Of a stretch of DNA of 64,000 nucleotides, positions 58,076 through 64,000 are shown piece by piece. How positions within the stretch are numbered: position 1 is the stretch's first letter; every line of letters begins with the position of its first letter. Position numbers and translations under genes: made by a program. The stretch comes from Stromatinia cepivora (Eukaryota; Ascomycota; Leotiomycetes; Helotiales; Sclerotiniaceae). Where the stretch lies: assembly GCA_014898415.1 (NCBI GenBank), contig RCTD01000008.1, positions 868,001-932,000 on the forward strand, read 5' to 3'. Under the pieces are notes generated by a model that saw nothing but the letters and a program-made list of their open reading frames with translations, was not told where the DNA came from and ran no database searches.

Positions 58076-61000
58076 ATGAATCAATCAAGCATTTGTACTG
58101 ATGATAGTTTTGGTCCTATCATTCAAGGTGGATGCCGGGAGGATTTTGATTTCACCCTTCTTTTTGAACAGAGCTTCTTTTCCATATTACCTTCTATACT
58201 CTTTATTATAATTTCATCACAAAAGATCTACTCCTTGCATAGACAGCCTAGAAGAGTATCAGGTACCGGCACTCAACTCTTTAAATTGGTGAGAATGATT
58301 ATTTGCATCGCAGAAATACAACAAAGACTTACAATTTGTAGCTTTTTATTATTCTATATGATCTACTTCAGGTTGTCCTTCTTGTTCTATATTCTATTCG
58401 CAACACAAAGAGTACCCGAACTGCCATCCCTTCGATCGTGTTATACAATGTAGTGGTAGTATTTCTTTGCATCTTGTCGTATCAGGAGCATTAAAATCAA
58501 TTCGCCCATCGAGTATACTGAATGTGTATTTGCTATGCACATTGATTTTTGATGCTGTTCAAATCAGGACTATCTGGTTGATTGATAACGACACAGCCAT
58601 AGCAGGAGTCTTCTCTGCATCACTGGCTCTGAAGTTATGCATGTTCCTGCTCGAAGCCGGGGGAAAGGACCAATTACTGTACCATGATTATAAGAAATAT
58701 GGCCCTGAAGAAAAGAGCGGTGTTTTTAACAAGGCAGTATTCTGGTGGCTGAGAGATCTTTTGATTCGAGGACGAAAGAACATTTTAGCACTTGGAGATC
58801 TTTATCCACTCAATGAGGAACTTTCAACTGGAAAACTTTTGCCTAGATTCCAAACTGCTTGGGAACTAGGTGTGTTGAAATCAGATTTTTCCTAACGGTA
58901 ATGCGTTCGTCCTCTAATTTCAGTAGCAGGAGCTAAGGCCGGTAGCTATCGCGCTCTATATGCGACATTCAGAGCCCTCATAGGTTCAATACTCGTTGCC
59001 ATGATCCCACGGGTCTGTCTAATTGGCTTCAATTTTTGTCAACCACTTCTTATACATCGATTTACTAATTACTTACAACAACCTGTAACCGAAAATGCCA
59101 CAAACCAAGGGTATGGTCTTGTCGGAGCTTACGGTAATGGTTCATTCTTCTCTACAATATAGTGAGCTGACAATTATATCAAGGTATTGTTTATCTAGGA
59201 ATAACGGTAGGATCTATGGCACACTCTCAATCAGGTGAATCAAATGCTTACTAGACGACAGATCTCTACTGCCATCTATTATCGTTTGACTTACCGATCA
59301 TTGATCATGATACGCGGTGTCTTAGTATCTGCAATATATCATAAAACAACCCAGATTGGCATTGGAGAATTTGACAATGCTGCAGCAGTCACTCTAATGA
59401 GTGCAGATACGGAGAGTATTATGTATGCACTAAGACAAATGCATGAAGTATGGGCCAACATTATCGAAGTAGGCTTAGCAAGCTGGCTCTTATACACACA
59501 AGTCAGCTTTGCTTGCTTTGCTCCTTTGGTCATCGCTGCAGGTATGCTTGAACCCAACGTTAACACAGGCATGACTCACAGTTTGATGTAGGCTGTGGTA
59601 CTGCTTCATTCTGGCTCAGTTCTCGAGCAAATACCCACCAGCACGAGTGGATGTCTGTCATACAACAGCGAGTGGGTTAGTAAATTGATACTTCGGCAAG
59701 AGACAAATCAACTTACATACAATCAGCTACAACAACAGCTACATTTTCGGCAATAAAGGGAGTCAAAATGTTGGGACTAGCGGAAAAGCTTTTCAAAACA
59801 ATTCACGCGCTGAGACTCACCGAACTCAAATCGGCGAAAGCGTTTCGACAAGTAGAAGCTATTACCGCTTTCTTCGGTGACTACAACAATCCGAGCTTAA
59901 GTATTGTAAAGATTACTGACAAAAGATTTAGCTTTCTTACCTGAAATGATTTCTCCAGTCGTCACTTTCGCTATATTCATTAACGTTGCCAATCACGGTA
60001 GCGGAGTATTCGCCTCAACAGTAGTTTATACATCCATATCAACACTTTTGCTCGAAACACAACCATTGACACAACTATTTCAAGTCATCCCTCAACTTGT
60101 GGCAGCCATTAGTTCATTCGGTCGTATATCTCATTTCTTAGAGCGCCCATCGTTGGTAGACAAGCGCGAAAATTTCGACTCTAATGTCTCGGCGAGGAGT
60201 GAGACTTTCATGACAAACACGGACGATATTCCACTAGATGATTTGAACCTCTCCCAAGAAACAAAATCATCTACTGTTTTTAGCCTTACTACTATGCCAT
60301 TACCCCATAAAGTCAGCATTAAAATTCAAGGAGGCGCATTTGGTTGGACAGAAAACTGCCAACACCCTTCATAACATAGACATCGAATTCCCAAAGTCAC
60401 AGCTTACTATAGTGATTGGACCAGTTGCCTCTAGAAAATCAACTCTATATAATGCAATTCTAGGAGAAATTCCATTTTCCGAAGGCATCGTACAACTCTC
60501 GTCGTCTCCAATAGCACTCTGCGATCAGACTCCATTTTTGACCAACGCCACACTACGAGAAAATATCATTGGATCTTCGGCTTTTGACAATTTATGGTAC
60601 GATAGTGTCATAAATGCTGTCTCACTGAGCCACGATCTTAATATCTTACCATCTGGAGACCAGACCCTAGTCTGCGCCAATGGATTGGGCTTAAGTGGAG
60701 GCCAGAAACAAAGAGTATCAATTGCGAGAGCAGTTTATGCAAGAAATGATATCGCTATTTTTGACGATGTTTTCAACGGCCTCGATGCAACTACCAAACA
60801 ACGTGTTTTCAACGGTGTTTTTGGCTCTAAAGGACTGCTTTATTGGAAACAAACCACCGTAGTGCTTTTCACAAATGATGTCGATCTCATACAATTTTCC
60901 GACCATGTTGTCGCTCTTGGAACTAATGGGACCGTTATTGAGCAAGGGAGTCCACAATTGCTTCTTAGTACTCAAGGATACACTCAGCGCTTAGTCGCGC

Positions 61001-63148
61001 CCAATTTGAAGGTTGTGGAAAGTAGTTCGGAAGCAAATGCTGAAGCTCCTACAGCTCCAAATGTAATTACCGAATCGAATGAGCAGGCAGTTAATGTTCC
61101 AGCTGTCACTACTGAAGGAAGCAATAATACCGATCTTTCGGTCTATTGGTATTATTTCACGTCTATCGGGCTTCTCAACATGATCCCCTACCTATTTTTT
61201 GCGGCATCCTATAGCTTTTTCTACAACTTCCCACTCGTCTGGCTAAGCTGGTGGTCAGAAGCAAACGACAATAACAAAATGTATCTGACAGTATACAGTA
61301 TTTTCCAATTACTTGGATTACTCTCTGTTACACTTCTCGCGCAACATGGACTCAATTCAATGGCCAAGAAGTCGGGCAAGAACTTATACTTTCGACTTCT
61401 TAAGACGGCAATATTCGCACCTTTGAGTTTCTTTCATACGACTGATTCTGGATCCATTACTAATAGATTTTCACAAGACATTTTGCTGATCGATACAGAG
61501 CTTCCCAATGCGCTGATGAATATAGCTGCTTTGATCTTCATGATGGTGGACAAGCAATAATCATTGCCGTTGCATCGCCATACCTAGCTATCTCGTATCC
61601 CGTGTTATTTGCAATTCTCTACTGTATCCAGAAATTTTACCTCCGAACTTCCCGTCAACTTCGTCTACTGGAATTAGACGCAAAGTCGCCATTATAGTAA
61701 GTCTTCCCAGTCTGTTTTCAAATGATGCGTTGATACTGTCACGCCATATTCCCAAATATCAAACGTTAACGACGAATGATTATAGTACACATTTCCTCGA
61801 AACTCTGCGTGGACTTCGAACAATAAGGGCTTTTAACTGGACGGCAATTAACCAAGAACTCAATTCAAAGCTTCTGGATGCATCTCAAAGCCCGGTATAC
61901 CTTCTCTTCATGGTTCAACAATGGTTAGGCGTCATTCTAAACTTGGTGACTACAGCTATCGTTATAATTTTAGTCGATGTTGCAACCGTCACTCGCTCTC
62001 ATCACGGTTATATTGGTCTCGCGCTCGTAAACCTTGTGTCGTTCAATACTATTCTAAAACAGACCGTGATACTTTGGGCCACGCTGGAAACTTCCATCGG
62101 TAGCGTTTCGAGAATTAAAACGTTTGGTGAAACGATAGAGTCGGAGAGCGAGACATCATCTCAAGATATGATAATACCGAGTGAGGATTGGCCATTGCAT
62201 GGTAGTGTTGAGTTCAAAAATGCCTGGGCCACTTACAAGTTAGCGAACCCCTATCTGTGGCGATGGCATTAATGGAGTTCATATCAAACTAACAACCCAT
62301 AGCTCAAACAGTAACCCAGTATTAAAAAATGTAGAACTATCAATCAAGCCCGGAGAAAAAATCGGAATCTGTGGAAAAAGCGGGAGGTATGTAAACACTA
62401 AATCCCACCTAACATACATACATCCTAACCCACAAAACCCCAGTGGCAAAAGTTCCCTAACCCTAACCCTATTCCGCATGCTCGATCTATCACACGGCAG
62501 CATCTCCATCGACAATATCGACATCAGTCTTCTCCCCCGCGAAAAAGTCCGCGCTCATCTAAACGCCATACCACAAGAGCCATTTTTCCTCAAAGGAACA
62601 TTTCGGGAGAATCTCGATCCGCACCACGTATCCAACGACGGCATCTCTAATGAATGCGCTAAAAATGGTATCGTTAGAATCTATCATACCACGTTCTGGA
62701 AATCTGGATAGTGAAATGGGTGCTGAGATTTTAGGTCATGGACAACGACAACTTTTTTGTCTTGCGCGCGCGATTGTGAGGCCGGCTAGAATCTTGATTA
62801 TGGATGAGGCGACGAGCAAGTAAGTTATATCTTCATATATTCATATCTTGGCAAAAACCTAAATACCTAAACCCACTCTCCCATCCTTCCAAGAACAGAA
62901 ACAAAAACTAACGCACAAAAAACAGCGTAGATCAAGAAACCGACACCCTAATGCAAAGAATCATCCGGGAAGTCTTCCACAACTGCACCATCATAGCCGT
63001 CGCGCATCGCCTAAACACAATAGTCGATTTTGATCGCGTAGCCTTGTTTGATCGTGGGGAGATGATGGAATATGATACCCCGGGTAATTTACTCGCGCGT
63101 CCTTCTTTGTTTAGGAAATTGTATCAGGATCAGCAGCTTCATTATTGA
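58076..63148 (+). pseudogene. ABC-C (MRP-type) full transporter with apparent frameshifts
   Basis: Start MNQSSICTDDSFGP at 58076. Order: N-terminal membrane domain, TMD1, NBD1 (signature LSGGQKQRVSIARAVY, Walker B IAIFDDV), TMD2 (SPLYTHFLETLRGLRTIRAF), NBD2 (GKSGSGKSSL, GHGQRQLFCLARA, ILIMDEATS, HRLNTI), stop at 63148. At least nine introns of normal type rebuild the family sequence. Four places need one-base corrections: about 58490 (QEH/LKSIRP), 60352 (WTE/KTANTL), 61546 (MM/GQAIIIAV) and 62648 (DGIS/MNALKMV). NBD1 Walker A reads GPVASRKST; Arg replaces the usual Gly (60433-60435). The first two sit beside short A or T runs, so sequence error is possible. I read it as a decaying drug or metabolite exporter. 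Confidence 0.8.
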
Positions 63149-63785
63149 GCTTCATTGAGTGAGTGGGTGGGTGGTGTGGTTTGAGATGTAGTTTTATGGT
63201 CCTGGTACTCTTTCACTCGAGAAATGTAAATTTACCTCGATTTCTTTGCAATCGAACTTCGAACTTTTGTTGTGTTGGACGCGAAATTGAAAACAATTCG
63301 TACTCGTATTCTTGGGATTTGTGAAATTTTTGTGATTCGGTTGGTTTACAACATGTCCTTTTCCAAGGAGGAGGAGAAGAATGGATACATAGAGGAATGT
63401 AAGAAGCGAAAAAAATGACGTCGATCGGAAAGAGAATGCGATATACTTTAAATTTTCATTGTATCTAAAAATAAAATCTCATAAGAAAGCAAAAAACTCT
63501 AGCAGTCCAACTATCACAGAGAAATAAATGTATATACAAATTAACGCATGTCCTACTGAGGTATTGCCTTTGTTTGACCAATTTTCCTATTGCCCTTTGC
63601 CGATCCAGAAGCATATTCTATATATGCATTTCTTCTGTGATCGCCTAATCCATTCATCCGTGCTTTCACTCATCTTGTATCATTAAAAGCCATGAGATGG
63701 CATCTCTTCTTGAAACCTCGATCCACTACTCTTCCGAATTATCACATACGTCATCATCGTCAGAAGGATCAAGGACTTCAGGGAG
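63149..63785. other. Intergenic region between convergent genes
   Basis: 3' UTRs of the ABC-C gene and the DUF3455-type gene. No other feature seen. Confidence 0.5.
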
Positions 63786-64000
63786 TCAACTGTAGAACCA
63801 GTATTGAGCGGCGTATTGAACACTCTGTACACCAGCTTTTGTGCAAGGATTGATCGAATTACCACCAGCGGTCTCAACACGGAAGACTTCTGTGAGACCA
63901 ACAGATGTGTAAGTGGCCTTGGCAGATAATGACAACCAATCAACGGCACCAGTATCAGCGGGTCCTGGGCTGGCATTCATTGGAGCGACAACATCACCAG
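63786..64000 (-). CDS. 3' end of a secreted DUF3455-like protein (partial)
   Basis: The minus-strand frame is open to the window edge and encodes at least 70 aa, from GDVVAPMNASPGPADTGAVD to a stop at 63786. The final pattern DTGAVDWLSLSAKA, FRVETAGGNS, then PCTKAG and SVQYAAQYWFY matches the C-terminus of DUF3455 proteins, small secreted fungal proteins of unknown function. The N-terminus with any signal peptide lies outside. Confidence 0.65.
   Translation of the reverse strand, partial: GDVVAPMNASPGPADTGAVDWLSLSAKATYTSVGLTEVFRVETAGGNSINPCTKAGVQSVQYAAQYWFYS

Noticed and set aside
63683..63976. 97-aa minus ORF near the right edge.
   Set aside because: It overlaps the DUF3455-like frame, which carries the conserved pattern; this one is a shadow.

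Overview
The window looks like nuclear DNA of a filamentous ascomycete (Pezizomycotina). Genes have short introns of 46-70 nt with GTANGT-like donors, CTAAC/CTGAC-like branch sites and YAG acceptors. The gene set (Mus7/MMS22, DUF726/TMCO4-like, Gta3-type GatC, UstYa family, ABC-C and MFS transporters) is fungal. One very AT-rich block carries the C-to-T / G-to-A signature of repeat-induced point mutation (RIP). A leotiomycete (Botrytis/Sclerotinia-like) is my best guess, but sequence inspection alone does not prove it.

Layout. 0.3-4.3 kb: a mitochondrial GatC/Gta3-like amidotransferase subunit (+), convergent with a DUF726/TMCO4-like membrane-associated hydrolase-fold gene (-). 4.9-20.6 kb: a transposon island made of one Ty1/copia element on the minus strand (163-bp LTRs) that was hit twice by the same Ty3/gypsy chromovirus family (282-bp LTRs, each copy with a perfect 5-bp target duplication). 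The first gypsy copy (7908-14938) is full length and heavily RIPed. The second (15996-19162) is nearly unmutated, but lost about 3.9 kb of gag-pol. The gypsy family has a primer site complementary to its own LTR, as in Tf1/sushi self-priming elements. 21-33.5 kb: a compact housekeeping stretch with an unknown nuclear-type acidic protein, a mitochondrial AAA ATPase, the 2174-aa Mus7/MMS22 repair protein in six exons, and a divergently transcribed small membrane protein.

34-43.7 kb is gene-poor. It holds a small secreted protein, a 435-bp hAT-like MITE with a perfect 8-bp duplication, a small polytopic membrane protein and some doubtful ORFs. 43.9-49.9 kb: a pepsin-like aspartic protease (+), a gamma-glutamyltranspeptidase-like enzyme (-) with a 19-nt microexon and a GC-AG intron, and mitochondrial release factor 1 (+). 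50-64 kb is accessory: two UstYa/DUF3328 genes (one intact, one decayed), an MFS transporter, a divergent ABC-C transporter with several apparent frameshifts, and the 3' end of a DUF3455-type gene cut by the window edge. UstYa enzymes next to two exporters resemble part of a secondary-metabolite (possibly cyclic ribosomal peptide) locus, but no precursor peptide or core synthase gene is visible here.

Exon models were built by hand from splice motifs, reading-frame continuity and family conservation. Total coding lengths were checked to be multiples of three.
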